Assembly: GCA_035633255.1 (NCBI GenBank)
Contig: DASQFD010000036.1
Location: forward strand, 1 to 23,580
Direction of reading: 5' to 3'
DNA: 23,580 nucleotides
Source: DASQFD01 sp035633255
Lineage (GTDB): Bacteria; Actinomycetota; Actinomycetes; Actinomycetales; Dermatophilaceae
The position numbers and the translations under genes are program-made. This document shows, piece by piece, positions 6,276-14,852 of the stretch. The notes beneath the pieces were generated by a model that was not told the DNA's origin, did no database searches, and saw nothing but the letters and a program-made list of their open reading frames with translations. The first letter of the stretch is position 1. Every line of letters begins with the position of its first letter.

Positions 6276-9200
6276 GGATGCGCAGCCCACGTGGCGTGGC
6301 ATGGAAGCCGGCCGCCTCCAGGGCCAGCGCCAGCGGGTGCGCCGAGCCGAGCACCGGGTCGCCGTCCGTCCGCTCGACGGTCAACCGGCCCAGGGCCCCG
6401 TCGCGCACGGCGAGGGCCAAGGCGTCGGCGGCGGCCCGGAGGGCGTGCTCGGGCGCCGGCCACGAGAGCAGGGTGCGGCCGCCGCGCTCGACGTAGAGCA
6501 CCAGGGCCCCGTCCGCCAGCACGACCACGGCTCCGGCCTTGCGGCCCGGTTGGTGGCCCCGCCGGCCACCGGTCGGCTCCCCGGCGGGGGCGTCACCGGA
6601 AACCGCTGCGTCGCCGCGGCCGGGCCACGGCAGGGCCGCGCCGTAGGGGTTGGCCGGGTCGCTGGCGGCCAGCACCAGCGCGGGCCCCTCGCCGCGCCCG
6701 GACCCGTCCTCCACGCCGGCCGGGCGCCCGCTCCCGCGCAGCCGGTCGACGGCACCCGTGGTGCCGAACTGCGAGGCTCCGAGCGACTCGACGAAGTACC
6801 CACGGCGGACCCGGCCGGCCTCCTCGGCCGCGGCGAGCACGCGGTAGACCGCGGCGAAGCCGCCGGGGACGTCCTCGGCCACGACCGAGCCGCGCGTGAG
6901 CACCCCGTAGCGGTCGAGCAGGAGCTCCGCGGCGGCATACGCCCGCACGGTCGGGTCGGTCTCGGCCGGCGGCAGCAGGGACCACCGGCCCGCCGCCTCC
7001 AGCGGCCCCGAGCGCACCGGCAGCGCGGGCCGCCGCGGCGCGCCGCCGAGCGCCCCCAGCGGGCCGCGCCGACCGGCATACCGGCTCGTGCGGGCGGTTG
7101 GTCGCACCCGCCGGTGGGCCGTCCGACCCCCGGCGAGGCGGGCGCGCAGCGGCGCCAGGGTGTCGCCGGTGAGCCGACCGGACCACACGAGGTCCCACAG
7201 GGCCTCGGTCAGCGCCGCGTCGTCCGTGCTGCCGACCGCGTCCGACAGGGCCCGGAAGAAGAACGCCCCGCCGCGCTCCAGGGCGGCGAGGACCTCCTCG
7301 GCCAGCTCGCCTCCCGGCGGGTCGGTCGGCGGGCTGAGGGTGAGGGAGGCGGAGTCGGCGAGGTGGAGGGAGACCCAGCCGTCGTCACCGGCGAGGGCAC
7401 CGTGCCCCTGCCACAGCACCTCCCCGGCACTGGTGAGCTCGTCGAGCAGGGCTGGGGAGTAGCCGACCACCCGTGCGGGCAGGACGAGGGTCTCCAGCGC
7501 GCTGGCCGGAAGCACCGCACCGCTGAGCTGCTCGACGGCTCGGAGCAGCCCGTCGCGCCCGCGCAGCGTGCCGCCGACGCCCTGCCACCCGGGCAGGAAG
7601 CGGGCCATGTCCAGGGGGTCGACCGGCTCGACCTCGGCACGCAGGGACGCCAGGGACCGGCGCCGCAGCAGGCGCAGCACCCCGGCGTCGCAGAACTCGC
7701 TCCCCCCGCCGCCGGTCGGCAGCAGCTCGCCCTCGACCAGCCGCCCGGCGCCGAGGAGCCGGGCGAGTGCGGCGTGCGCCACCGCCGGACCGAGGCCAAA
7801 GCGCGTGGACACGTCCGTGGTCCGGAAGGGGCCGCGGGTGCGGGCGAAGCGGGCGACGAGGTCACCGAGCGGGTCCGGCACCGGCTCGAGGAAGGCGTCC
7901 GGCACCCCGACCGGCAGCGAGGACCCCAGTGCGTCGCGCAGCCGACCGGCGTCCTCGACCGCCGCCCACCGCTCCTCCCCGGCGATGTGCACCCGGATGA
8001 GGCGTCGGGCGGACTCGAGGTCGACGAGCCACGAGCCGACCAGCGCGGGCGCGATGTCACCGCTGCGCTCCGCCACCTCGTGCGTCGTGAGCGGGCCGAG
8101 CGCCCGCACGAGGTCGGCGACATCCTCGGCGTCCCGGGCCGCGCGCTCGGGGGTGAGCCGCTGCAGCTCGGCGTGGGTGCGCGCCACCTGCTCCGCGTCG
8201 AGCAGGTCCCGCAGCGCCAGGCCCTCGCCGGTGCCGAGCAGCTCGGCGAGGAGGCCGGGGTCGAGGGACAGGGCCGCGGCCCGGCGCTCGGCGAGGGGCG
8301 AGTCCCCCTCGTAGAGGAAGGAGGCGACGTAGCCGAAGAGGAGGGAGCGGGCGAACGGCGAGGGCTGCGCCGTCTCCACCTCGACGAGGGTGACCCGGCG
8401 GGCGGCGATGTCGCGCATCAGGTCGACGAGGCCCGGCACGTCGAAGACGTCCTGGACGCACTCGCGCACCGCCTCCAGGACGATCGGGAACGTCGGGTAC
8501 TGGCTCGCCACCTCGAGGAGCTGGGCCGCGCGCTGCCGCTGCTGCCACAGCGGCTGGCGCCGGTCGGGGCGCCGGCGCGGCAGGAGCAGGGCCCGCGCCG
8601 CGCACTCGCGGAAGCGGGCGGCGAAGAGGGCCGAGCCACCGATCTCCTCGGTGACCATCCCGGAGACCTCGTCGGGGTCGAGCGTGACGAGGTCGAGCAG
8701 CTCGGGCACCGCCCCGGAGTCCCGTTGGCGACCGACGGCACCGGGTCTCGCGCCCCCGGGGCCACCCGGAGTGCCGGCGCCGCCGTCGTCGCTCCACGCG
8801 TCGAGCTCCAGGTCCGGCAGCCGCAGCACGATGCCGTCGTCGGCGTGCATGGCCTGGACGTCGACGCCGAAGCGCTCGCGCATCCGCGCGCTCACGGCGA
8901 GCGCCCAGGGGGCGTGGAGGTGGGCACCGAAGGGGGAGTGGATGGCCACCCGCCAGTCACCGAGCTCGTCGCGGAACCGCTCGACCACGATGGTGCGGTC
9001 GTCGGGCAGGTGGCGGGTCGCCTCTCGCTGCTCGGTGAGGTAGCCGAGGAGGTTGTCGGTCGCCCACTCGTCCAGACCCGCCCTGCGCACCCGCTGGCGC
9101 GCCGCGTCGGGGGGCAGCCCCGCCACCTCGCGGACGAAGGCGCCGACCGCGCGCCCGAGCTCGGCGGGACGGCCGAGCGAGTCGCCCTTCCAGAACGGGA

Positions 9201-11106
9201 GCCGCCCGGGCAGGCCGGGCGCCGGCGTGACGAGCACCCGGTCGTGGGTGATGTCCTCGATCCGCCACGTCGAGGTGCCGAGGGTGAACAGGTCACCGAC
9301 CCGCGACTCGTAGACCATCTCCTCGTCGAGCTCGCCCACCCGACGGCCGGGGCCCTCGCCGGAGGCGAGGAAGACGGCATACAGCCCACGGTCGGGGATG
9401 GTGCCGCCGCTGGTGACGGCCAGCCGCTGGGCACCACGGCGACCGGTGAGGGTGTCGGCGACCCGGTCCCACACCAGGCGCGGTCGCAGCTCGGCGAACT
9501 CGTCGCTCGGGTAGCGGCCGGCCAGCATGTCGAGCACCGACTCCAGCACCGCCCGCGACAGCGTCGTGAAGGGCGCCGCGCGCCGGGCCAGGTCGTGGAC
9601 CTCCTCGACGGTCCAGTCGTCCAGGGCGCACATCGCGACCACCTGCTGGGCGAGCACGTCGAGGGGGTTGGCGGGCACCCGCAGGGCCTCGATGTCGCCC
9701 GCGCGCATGCGCTCGACGACCACGGCGGTCTGCACCAGGTCCCCGCGGAACTTGGGAAAGAGCACCCCGCGGCTCACCGCGCCGACCTGGTGGCCGGCTC
9801 GCCCCACGCGCTGCAGCCCCGAGGCGACCGACGGGGGGGACTCGACCTGCACCACCAGGTCCACCGCACCCATGTCGATGCCCAGCTCGAGGCTGCTGGT
9901 GGCCACGACCGCGGGCAGCCTCCCGGACTTCAGGGCCTCCTCGATCTCACCGCGCTGCTCCTTGCTCACCGACCCGTGGTGGGCGCGGGCGAGCACCGTC
10001 GGGGCCCCTGCGGACTGCCCCGACTGCCCCGGCACGGAGGCGGGAGGTGAGGCCGCGGCCGCCCGCTGCCTGGCGCTCAGCGCCGCCGGTGCCCCCGATG
10101 CGCCCGGTACCCCCGATGCGCCCGGCGCGCCCGGCGCGCCCGGACCGCTCCCCTCGTCGGACGCCTGCTCGAGGGTGCGCTCCTCCCAGATCTCGTTCAG
10201 CCGCGTGGTCAGCCGCTCGGCGAGCCGGCGGCTGTTGGCGAAGACGAGCGTGGACCGGTGCTGGGCCACCAGGTCGACGATGCGCTCCTCGACGTGCGGC
10301 CAGATCGACGCGCGCTGCTCCGCGCCGGCCGCCGGGCCGGACAGGTCCCCGGTGGGCTGGCCCAGCTCGGCCATGTCGGGCACGGGCACGACCACGTCGA
10401 GGTCCCACTCCTTGGTCGAGGGCGGCTGGACCACCTCCACCGGCCGGCCCCCGGCGAGGAAGCGCGCCACCTCGTCGACCGGCCGGACCGTGGCGGAGAG
10501 CCCGACTCGCTGCGCCGGCCGCGCCAGCAGGGCGTCGAGCCGCTCGAGGCTGAGCGCGAGGTGCGCTCCGCGCTTGGTGCCCGCGAGGGCGTGGATCTCG
10601 TCGAGGATGACGGTCTCGACCCCGGCGAGCGCCTCCCGCGCGGCCGAGGTGAGGAGGAGGAAGAGGGACTCGGGGGTCGTGATGAGGACGTCGGTGGGCG
10701 TGCGGGCGAACGCCCGCCGCTGGTCCGTCGGGGTGTCCCCCGACCGCACCGAGACGGTCGTCGCCGGGCGGGGCAGGCCCAGCCGCTCGGCCGCGTGGCC
10801 GATGCCGACGAGCGGGCTGCGCAGGTTGCGCTCGACGTCGACGGCCAGCGCCTTCATCGGCGAGACGTAGAGCACGCGGCACCGCTGCAGCCGCTCCTCC
10901 GGCGGCGGGGTCGAGGCCAGGCGGTCCAGCGCCCAGAGGAAGGCCGAGAGCGTCTTGCCGGACCCGGTCGGGGCGACGACCAGCACGTGGCCGCCGCTGC
11001 TGATCGCCGTCCACGCGCCGACCTGAGCCTCGGTGGGCGCCCGGAAGCTCCCCCGGAACCACGCGGCCGTCGCGGGGGAGAAGCGGTCGAGGACGTCGGG
11101 AGCCAT
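6268..11106 (-). CDS. lhr: ATP-dependent helicase Lhr
   Basis: Lhr ('long helicase related') is a superfamily 2, 3'-to-5' DNA translocase/helicase; in mycobacteria it is linked to DNA damage. The 1612-residue protein has a Q-motif region (PTEAQ), Walker A APTGSGKT (45-52), DEIH box (169-172), SAT (204-206) and motif VI QRVGRAGHQ (432-440). The Lhr core (SPFGAHLHAPWALAV) and a long Lhr C-terminal region follow. It is about 70-100 residues longer than typical Lhr. A Gly/Ala/Pro-rich insertion near residues 318-368, between the two RecA-like lobes, explains part of this and is encoded by short DNA repeats. The start is ATG 11106. Nei lies directly downstream, the conserved actinobacterial pairing. 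It diverges from the DUF3046-ABC cluster. Confidence 0.95.
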   Translation of the reverse strand: MAPDVLDRFSPATAAWFRGSFRAPTEAQVGAWTAISSGGHVLVVAPTGSGKTLSAFLWALDRLASTPPPEERLQRCRVLYVSPMKALAVDVERNLRSPLVGIGHAAERLGLPRPATTVSVRSGDTPTDQRRAFARTPTDVLITTPESLFLLLTSAAREALAGVETVILDEIHALAGTKRGAHLALSLERLDALLARPAQRVGLSATVRPVDEVARFLAGGRPVEVVQPPSTKEWDLDVVVPVPDMAELGQPTGDLSGPAAGAEQRASIWPHVEERIVDLVAQHRSTLVFANSRRLAERLTTRLNEIWEERTLEQASDEGSGPGAPGAPGASGVPGASGAPAALSARQRAAAASPPASVPGQSGQSAGAPTVLARAHHGSVSKEQRGEIEEALKSGRLPAVVATSSLELGIDMGAVDLVVQVESPPSVASGLQRVGRAGHQVGAVSRGVLFPKFRGDLVQTAVVVERMRAGDIEALRVPANPLDVLAQQVVAMCALDDWTVEEVHDLARRAAPFTTLSRAVLESVLDMLAGRYPSDEFAELRPRLVWDRVADTLTGRRGAQRLAVTSGGTIPDRGLYAVFLASGEGPGRRVGELDEEMVYESRVGDLFTLGTSTWRIEDITHDRVLVTPAPGLPGRLPFWKGDSLGRPAELGRAVGAFVREVAGLPPDAARQRVRRAGLDEWATDNLLGYLTEQREATRHLPDDRTIVVERFRDELGDWRVAIHSPFGAHLHAPWALAVSARMRERFGVDVQAMHADDGIVLRLPDLELDAWSDDGGAGTPGGPGGARPGAVGRQRDSGAVPELLDLVTLDPDEVSGMVTEEIGGSALFAARFRECAARALLLPRRRPDRRQPLWQQRQRAAQLLEVASQYPTFPIVLEAVRECVQDVFDVPGLVDLMRDIAARRVTLVEVETAQPSPFARSLLFGYVASFLYEGDSPLAERRAAALSLDPGLLAELLGTGEGLALRDLLDAEQVARTHAELQRLTPERAARDAEDVADLVRALGPLTTHEVAERSGDIAPALVGSWLVDLESARRLIRVHIAGEERWAAVEDAGRLRDALGSSLPVGVPDAFLEPVPDPLGDLVARFARTRGPFRTTDVSTRFGLGPAVAHAALARLLGAGRLVEGELLPTGGGGSEFCDAGVLRLLRRRSLASLRAEVEPVDPLDMARFLPGWQGVGGTLRGRDGLLRAVEQLSGAVLPASALETLVLPARVVGYSPALLDELTSAGEVLWQGHGALAGDDGWVSLHLADSASLTLSPPTDPPGGELAEEVLAALERGGAFFFRALSDAVGSTDDAALTEALWDLVWSGRLTGDTLAPLRARLAGGRTAHRRVRPTARTSRYAGRRGPLGALGGAPRRPALPVRSGPLEAAGRWSLLPPAETDPTVRAYAAAELLLDRYGVLTRGSVVAEDVPGGFAAVYRVLAAAEEAGRVRRGYFVESLGASQFGTTGAVDRLRGSGRPAGVEDGSGRGEGPALVLAASDPANPYGAALPWPGRGDAAVSGDAPAGEPTGGRRGHQPGRKAGAVVVLADGALVLYVERGGRTLLSWPAPEHALRAAADALALAVRDGALGRLTVERTDGDPVLGSAHPLALALEAAGFHATPRGLRIRR
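10089..10142. repeat. Short tandem repeats inside lhr
   Basis: Two 18-base units (10089-10106 and 10107-10124, 17 of 18 identical) are followed by two 9-base units (10125-10133 and 10134-10142). They encode part of the Gly-Ala-Pro-Gly-Ala-Ser insertion of Lhr. All unit lengths are multiples of three, so expansion keeps the frame. Confidence 0.8.
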
Positions 11107-11138
11107 GAGGTGCCCACCTTCTCACCCGGCACCGACAG

Positions 11139-11159
11139 GGCCGCCGGAGAGCGGCGGCC
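11139..11159. other. Inverted repeat in the lhr/DUF3046 divergent gap
   Basis: GGCCGCC (11139-11145) and GGCGGCC (11153-11159) form a seven-base stem with a seven-base loop. It lies 33 b upstream of the lhr start and transcription diverges from here, so a terminator role is unlikely. It could be an operator or an mRNA leader structure. Confidence 0.35.
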
Positions 11160-11161
11160 GG

Positions 11162-11256
11162 CTGGCCGGTGGTCGCGCCAGCCGGTCGGCTGCCCGGTGG
11201 TCGCGCACCTTCCGGCGGTCCGCTGCCCGCTGGTCGCGTCCCCTTCCGGCGGTCCG
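11162..11256. repeat. 28-34 b imperfect tandem repeat upstream of DUF3046
   Basis: Three imperfect units begin at 11162, 11190 and 11223, each starting CTGSCCGSTGGTCGCG. The second and third (11190-11222 and 11223-11256) also share TTCCGGCGGTCCG. The array fills most of the gap between the divergent lhr and DUF3046 genes, immediately upstream of the presumed DUF3046 promoter. Confidence 0.75.
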
Positions 11257-11274
11257 CGCCCGGGGCCCGCGTGC

Positions 11275-11280
11275 GAGGAT
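11275..11280 (+). promoter_or_regulatory. Weak -10 box for the DUF3046-ABC cluster
   Basis: GAGGAT ends six bases before GTG 11287, the spacing seen for other leaderless starts here. It matches TANNNT only at A2 and T6, so support is positional. Confidence 0.25.
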
Positions 11281-11286
11281 CGCGGC

Positions 11287-11514
11287 GTGCGACTTCGGCA
11301 GTTCTGGACCCTCATGGAGGAGGAGTTCGGCGCGGCCTACGCTCCCTCCCTGGCCCGCGCGCACGTCCTGCGCGAGGTCGGTGGCCGCACCGTGCTGGAG
11401 GCGCTGGAGCAGGGGGTGCCGCCCCGGGAGGTGTGGCTGGCGCTCTGTGACGACATGGACGTCCCGGAGGACCGGCGCCTCGGCCGTGACCGCGCCCCGC
11501 GCCCGCACCCGTGA
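11287..11514 (+). CDS. DUF3046 family protein
   Basis: A small acidic 75-residue protein beginning VRLRQFWTLMEEEFG and containing GGRTVLEALEQG and EVWLALCDDMDVP. This matches the short actinobacterial family DUF3046, whose function is unknown. In many actinobacteria the gene lies directly upstream of recA. Here it is about 5.3 kb from recA and heads an ABC transporter cluster, overlapping the ATPase gene by four bases. The GTG start matches the usual family N-terminus and has a weak leaderless-type -10 box. The Arg/Pro-rich C-terminal tail after VPEDRR extends beyond the usual family length, probably as a consequence of the overlap with the next gene. Confidence 0.85.
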   Translation: MRLRQFWTLMEEEFGAAYAPSLARAHVLREVGGRTVLEALEQGVPPREVWLALCDDMDVPEDRRLGRDRAPRPHP

Positions 11515-12500
11515 CCGACCCCGGAGCCGCGGCGCCGCGGTCGACGCCCCGCTCGGCGGGCGTCGCGCGGGTGAGCGGCGAGGTCCTGCTCTCCGCCCGC
11601 GGGCTGACCAAGCGCTTCGGTGACTTCGCGGCCGTGGACGGCATCGACGTCGAGGTGCGCCGCGGCGAGGCGTTCGGCTTCCTCGGGCCGAACGGCGCCG
11701 GGAAGTCCTCGACCATGCGGATGGTCGGCTGCGTCTCCCCGGTGTCCGCGGGGGAGCTGCGCATCTTCGGTCTCGACCCGGCGACCGACGGGCCGGCGAT
11801 CCGGGCGCGGCTCGGCAGCTGCCCCCAGAGCGACAACCTGGACGACGAGCTCACCGTCGAGGAGAACCTGCGCGTCTACGGGCGGTACTTCGGGCTGGGC
11901 CGCGCGGAGGTGCAGGAGCGGGTGGACGAGCTGCTCGACTTCGCGCAGCTCACCGACCGCCGGGCCGAGAAGGTCGAGCCCCTCTCCGGCGGCATGAAGC
12001 GGCGGCTGACGATTGCCAGGTCGCTGGTCAACAACCCCGAGCTGCTCCTCCTCGACGAGCCGACGACGGGGCTGGACCCGCAGGCCCGACACGTGCTGTG
12101 GGACCGGCTGTTCCGGCTCAAGCGGCAGGGCGTGACGCTGATCGTCACCACGCACTACATGGACGAGGCCGAGCAGCTCTGCGACCGCCTCGTCGTCCTG
12201 GACGGTGGCCGGATCGTCGCCGAGGGCTCCCCGCGGGCGCTCATCGACGAGTACTCCACGCGCGAGGTCCTCGAGCTGCGCTTCGACACCGACGACCACG
12301 GCCAGCACGTGGACGCCGTGACCGGGATCGGCGACCGGGTCGAGGCGCTCCCGGACCGCCTTCTGCTCTACACCGACGACGGGGAGGCGGCCTTGGCGAC
12401 CGCTCACGCGCGGGGCGTCGAGCCGCTGTCCGCGCTGGTGCGGCGCTCCACGCTCGAGGACGTCTTCCTGCACCTCACCGGCCGCTCGCTCGCGGACTGA
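11511..12500 (+). CDS. ABC transporter ATP-binding protein (ABC-2 / DrrA-NodI type)
   Basis: A cytoplasmic ATPase of 329 residues driving a type ABC-2 exporter. It has Walker A GPNGAGKS (59-66), Q-loop Q106, signature LSGGMKRRL (158-166), Walker B LLLLDEP with catalytic E183, and switch H215. The stretch LTKRFGDFAAVDGIDVEVRRGEAFGFLGPNGAGKSS and the ~90-residue C-terminal domain after the H-loop are typical of the DrrA/NodI/CcmA export group. The GTG start overlaps the DUF3046 stop by four bases. Two ABC-2 permease genes follow at once, so a heterodimeric-permease exporter is expected. The substrate (drug, lipid or polysaccharide) cannot be told from sequence. The first ~22 residues are an unconserved extension. 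Confidence 0.93.
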   Translation: MTDPGAAAPRSTPRSAGVARVSGEVLLSARGLTKRFGDFAAVDGIDVEVRRGEAFGFLGPNGAGKSSTMRMVGCVSPVSAGELRIFGLDPATDGPAIRARLGSCPQSDNLDDELTVEENLRVYGRYFGLGRAEVQERVDELLDFAQLTDRRAEKVEPLSGGMKRRLTIARSLVNNPELLLLDEPTTGLDPQARHVLWDRLFRLKRQGVTLIVTTHYMDEAEQLCDRLVVLDGGRIVAEGSPRALIDEYSTREVLELRFDTDDHGQHVDAVTGIGDRVEALPDRLLLYTDDGEAALATAHARGVEPLSALVRRSTLEDVFLHLTGRSLAD

Positions 12501-12511
12501 GCCGGAGCGTC

Positions 12512-13384
12512 ATGAGCCCGTCCGCTCCCCACGGCGCCGAGGTGCCGCGCCCCGGGCCACCGCCGTCCCACCCGGTCTCGCGGCTGGGTCCCGGGCCCCG
12601 TCCACCGTTGTCCCGGTGGCGCGCGGTGGCTGGTGTCGTGGAGTACTTCCTCGTCGTCTACCGGCGGACCTGGCGCGCCAGCGTCGCCACCCGGTTCCTC
12701 TCGCCGGTGCTCTTCTTGCTCGCCATGGGCCTGGGCCTGGGCACCCTGGTGGACGAGCGGGCGGGCGGCATCGACGGCACCTCGTACCTGCGCTTCGTCG
12801 TCCCCGGGATCGTCGCCACCCAGGCGATGTGGGTGGCCATGGGGGAGTCGACGTGGCAGGTCTTCGCCTACATCAAGTGGAACAAGATGTATGCCGCCAT
12901 GCTCGCCACGCCGGTCCGCGTGGGTGAGCTGCTGGCCGGCCACCTCGCGGTCGTCGCGGCGCAGATCGGGCTGGCGACGGCGATCTTCACGGGTGTCGCG
13001 GCGGCCTTCGGCGGCTTCGCCTCGTGGTGGGCATGGCTGTGCCTGCCGTTCGGCCTGCTCACCGGCATGGCCTTCACCGTGCCGATCTTCGCCTTCACCG
13101 CCAGCCAGCAGACCGAGGACGGCTTCAACATCCTCTTCCGCCTCGTCATGACCCCGCTCATGCTCTTCTCCGGCACCTTCTTCCCCGTCGACCAGCTGCC
13201 GGCGCCGTTGCGTCCGGTGGCGTGGGCCACCCCGCTCTTCCACGGGGTCGAGCTGTGCCGCGGCGCCGCCACGGGCGACCTGCCGCCCTGGCCGTCGGCG
13301 GGGCACGCCCTGGTGCTCGTGGCGTTCGTCGCCGTGGGCGGCGCGCTGGCCCTGCGGGCGTTCACCCGGCGGCTGGTCCCGTGA
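12512..13384 (+). CDS. ABC-2 type transporter permease (first subunit)
   Basis: A 290-residue permease with about six membrane segments and the ABC-2 pattern: a charged N-terminal region, FLVVYRRTWRASVATRFLSPVLFLLAMGLGLG, and late in the protein MLFSGTFFPVDQLPAPLRPVAWATPLFHGVELCRG. The latter is the conserved loop of DrrB/NodJ-like permeases. ATG 12512 has a GGAG four bases upstream and lies eleven bases after the ATPase stop. The first ~35 residues are Pro-rich. The gene overlaps the next permease by four bases, so the two probably form a heterodimer with the upstream ATPase. Confidence 0.9.
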   Translation: MSPSAPHGAEVPRPGPPPSHPVSRLGPGPRPPLSRWRAVAGVVEYFLVVYRRTWRASVATRFLSPVLFLLAMGLGLGTLVDERAGGIDGTSYLRFVVPGIVATQAMWVAMGESTWQVFAYIKWNKMYAAMLATPVRVGELLAGHLAVVAAQIGLATAIFTGVAAAFGGFASWWAWLCLPFGLLTGMAFTVPIFAFTASQQTEDGFNILFRLVMTPLMLFSGTFFPVDQLPAPLRPVAWATPLFHGVELCRGAATGDLPPWPSAGHALVLVAFVAVGGALALRAFTRRLVP

Positions 13385-14229
13385 GCCGCCCCGGCACCCG
13401 GGTCCGCCGCCGCCCCGCGGCGGCGGCGGCCCGTCGTGCCGCGCGCCTCCTCCCCGTCCCGGCCGGTGCGGGGCTGGCGCGCGCGGTCGTCGAACGCAAC
13501 GTCACGGCGTTCCGCCACGGCTGGGTCGCGCTCGTCACCGGCTTCGCCGAGCCCGTGCTCTACCTGTTCTCCCTCGGCGTCGGGATCGGCGCGCTGGTCC
13601 AGACGGTCCCGACGGAGGGCGGGGGGCGGGTGCCCTACGCCGCCTTCGTCGCGCCGGCGCTGCTCGCCGCGTCGGCCATGAACGGCGCGGTCATGGACAG
13701 CACCTACAACGTCTTCTTCAAGCTGAGGTACGCCAAGCTCTACGACGCCATGCTCGCCACCCCGCTGGGGAGCCGCGACGTCGCGGTCGGTGAGATCACC
13801 TGGTCGCTGATCCGCGGTGCGCTCTACTCGGCGGCCTTCCTGCTCGTCGCGCTGCTCGCCGGGACGGTGCTCTCGCCGTGGGCGGTGCTCGCGCTGCCAG
13901 CCGCCGTCCTCATCGGGCTGGCCTTCGGGGCGGCCGGGATGTTCGCCACGACGTTCATGCGCTCGTGGGTCGACCTCGACTACGTCACCCTGGCGATCCA
14001 GCCGATGTTCCTCTTCTCGGCGACGTTCTTCCCCCTCGGCACCTACCCCCCGGCGCTGCAGGGGCTGGTGCAGGCGACGCCGCTCTACCACGGGGTGGCG
14101 CTCGAGCGCGGGCTCATGCTCGGCGAGGTCCGGTGGGGCCTGCTCTGGCACGTGGCCTACCTGCTCGTGCTGGGTGCCGTGGGCGTCGTCGGCGCCTCCC
14201 GCCGCCTGGAGCGGCTGCTCCGGTCGTGA
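13381..14229 (+). CDS. ABC-2 type transporter permease (second subunit)
   Basis: A 282-residue permease related to the first subunit. Parallel motifs include GWVALVTGFAEPVLYLFSLGVGIG, MDSTYNVFFKLRYAKLYDAMLATPLG (compare KWNKMYAAMLATPV in the first) and MFLFSATFFPLGTYPPALQGLVQATPLYHGVALERG. The two genes look like an old duplication. The start is GTG 13381, overlapping the upstream stop by four bases. The N-terminal ~20 residues are rich in Arg and Ala and should face the cytoplasm. The stop is embedded in a hairpin that probably ends the cluster. Confidence 0.9.
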   Translation: MSRPGTRVRRRPAAAAARRAARLLPVPAGAGLARAVVERNVTAFRHGWVALVTGFAEPVLYLFSLGVGIGALVQTVPTEGGGRVPYAAFVAPALLAASAMNGAVMDSTYNVFFKLRYAKLYDAMLATPLGSRDVAVGEITWSLIRGALYSAAFLLVALLAGTVLSPWAVLALPAAVLIGLAFGAAGMFATTFMRSWVDLDYVTLAIQPMFLFSATFFPLGTYPPALQGLVQATPLYHGVALERGLMLGEVRWGLLWHVAYLLVLGAVGVVGASRRLERLLRS

Positions 14230-14256
14230 GCGCCGCCTCCGGCGGGTGGCGCTCAC
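14226..14256 (+). terminator. Hairpin at the end of the ABC transporter cluster
   Basis: GTGAGCGCC (14226-14234) pairs perfectly with GGCGCTCAC (14248-14256). The 13-base interior can fold further (GCC/GGC). The stop codon at 14227-14229 is inside the left arm. There is no U-tract, as is usual in GC-rich actinobacteria. Confidence 0.6.
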
Positions 14257-14321
14257 GGTCCGGAGGCCGCGAGGCGAGGCCGGGCAGCGGTGACCCTCAC
14301 GCGACTCCCAGCCGGCCGGCA

Positions 14322-14327
14322 TACCCT
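14322..14327 (+). promoter_or_regulatory. -10 box for the DUF427 gene
   Basis: TACCCT matches TANNNT and ends six bases before GTG 14334, predicting a leaderless mRNA starting at that GTG. It overlaps one intergenic copy of the CGGCATAC octamer (14317-14324). Confidence 0.5.
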
Positions 14328-14333
14328 CCGCTG

Positions 14334-14828
14334 GTGCGACCCATGCGAGCGGTGCCCGGTCCCGGCCAGGAGTCGGTGTGGGACTACCCGCGCCCCCCGC
14401 GCCTGGAGCGCGTCGAGACGCGCGTCGAGGTGGTGCTGGGGGGCCGCACCGTCGCCGCGTCGGAGGTCGCGCAGCGGGTGCTGGAGACCAGCCACCCGCC
14501 CACCTACTACCTGCCGCGCGAGGCCTTCGCCCCGGGCGCGTTGCGCCCCGTCTCCGGCTCCACCGTGTGCGAGTGGAAGGGAAGGGCGGCGTATGCCGAC
14601 CTGCTGGCCGACGAGGTCGTCGCACCCCGGGCGGTGTGGTGGTACCCCGAACCGACGCCGGCCTTCGCGGGCCTCGCCGGGTGGTGCGCGGTGATGCCCG
14701 CGCTGGTCGACGCGTGCTTCGTCGACGGTGAGCGGGTGCAGCCACAGCCGGGTGGCTTCTACGGTGGCTGGGTCACCTCGCGCGTCGTCGGTCCGTTCAA
14801 GGGCGGGCCGGGCACCTGGGGCTGGTGA
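14334..14828 (+). CDS. DUF427 domain protein
   Basis: A soluble 164-residue protein of the DUF427 family, whose biochemical role is not established. Conserved stretches are ESVWDYPRPPRLE, the central CEWKGRAAYADL, YPEPTPAFAGLAG and the C-terminal DACFVDGERVQPQPGGFYGG, with GPFKGGPGTWGW at the end. Length and the Trp/Pro/Gly-rich end are typical of the family. GTG 14334 is preferred over ATG 14343 because of the -10 box at 14322-14327. The gene stands alone between the ABC cluster and the convergent SulP gene, so context gives no function. Confidence 0.88.
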   Translation: MRPMRAVPGPGQESVWDYPRPPRLERVETRVEVVLGGRTVAASEVAQRVLETSHPPTYYLPREAFAPGALRPVSGSTVCEWKGRAAYADLLADEVVAPRAVWWYPEPTPAFAGLAGWCAVMPALVDACFVDGERVQPQPGGFYGGWVTSRVVGPFKGGPGTWGW

Positions 14829-14852
14829 GGCCCCGCGCACTCCGCGGCCTCA
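14826..14852. terminator. Bidirectional hairpin shared by DUF427 and SulP genes
   Basis: TGAGGCC (14826-14832) pairs with GGCCTCA (14846-14852), and the GC-rich interior can extend the stem. The left arm begins with the DUF427 stop TGA, and the right arm ends with the complement of the SulP stop (14850-14852). A single hairpin therefore includes both convergent stop codons. Confidence 0.6.

Noticed and set aside
9940..10040. A frameshift or stop in the Lhr low-complexity insertion
   Set aside because: The frame is continuous and all repeat units are multiples of three; both helicase lobes are intact.
6172..10050. A 1292-codon plus-strand open frame opposite lhr
   Set aside because: It is antisense to a helicase with all motifs, and its translation is Arg/Gly/Pro/Ala-rich with no family features. 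It is a GC-rich codon-phase shadow.
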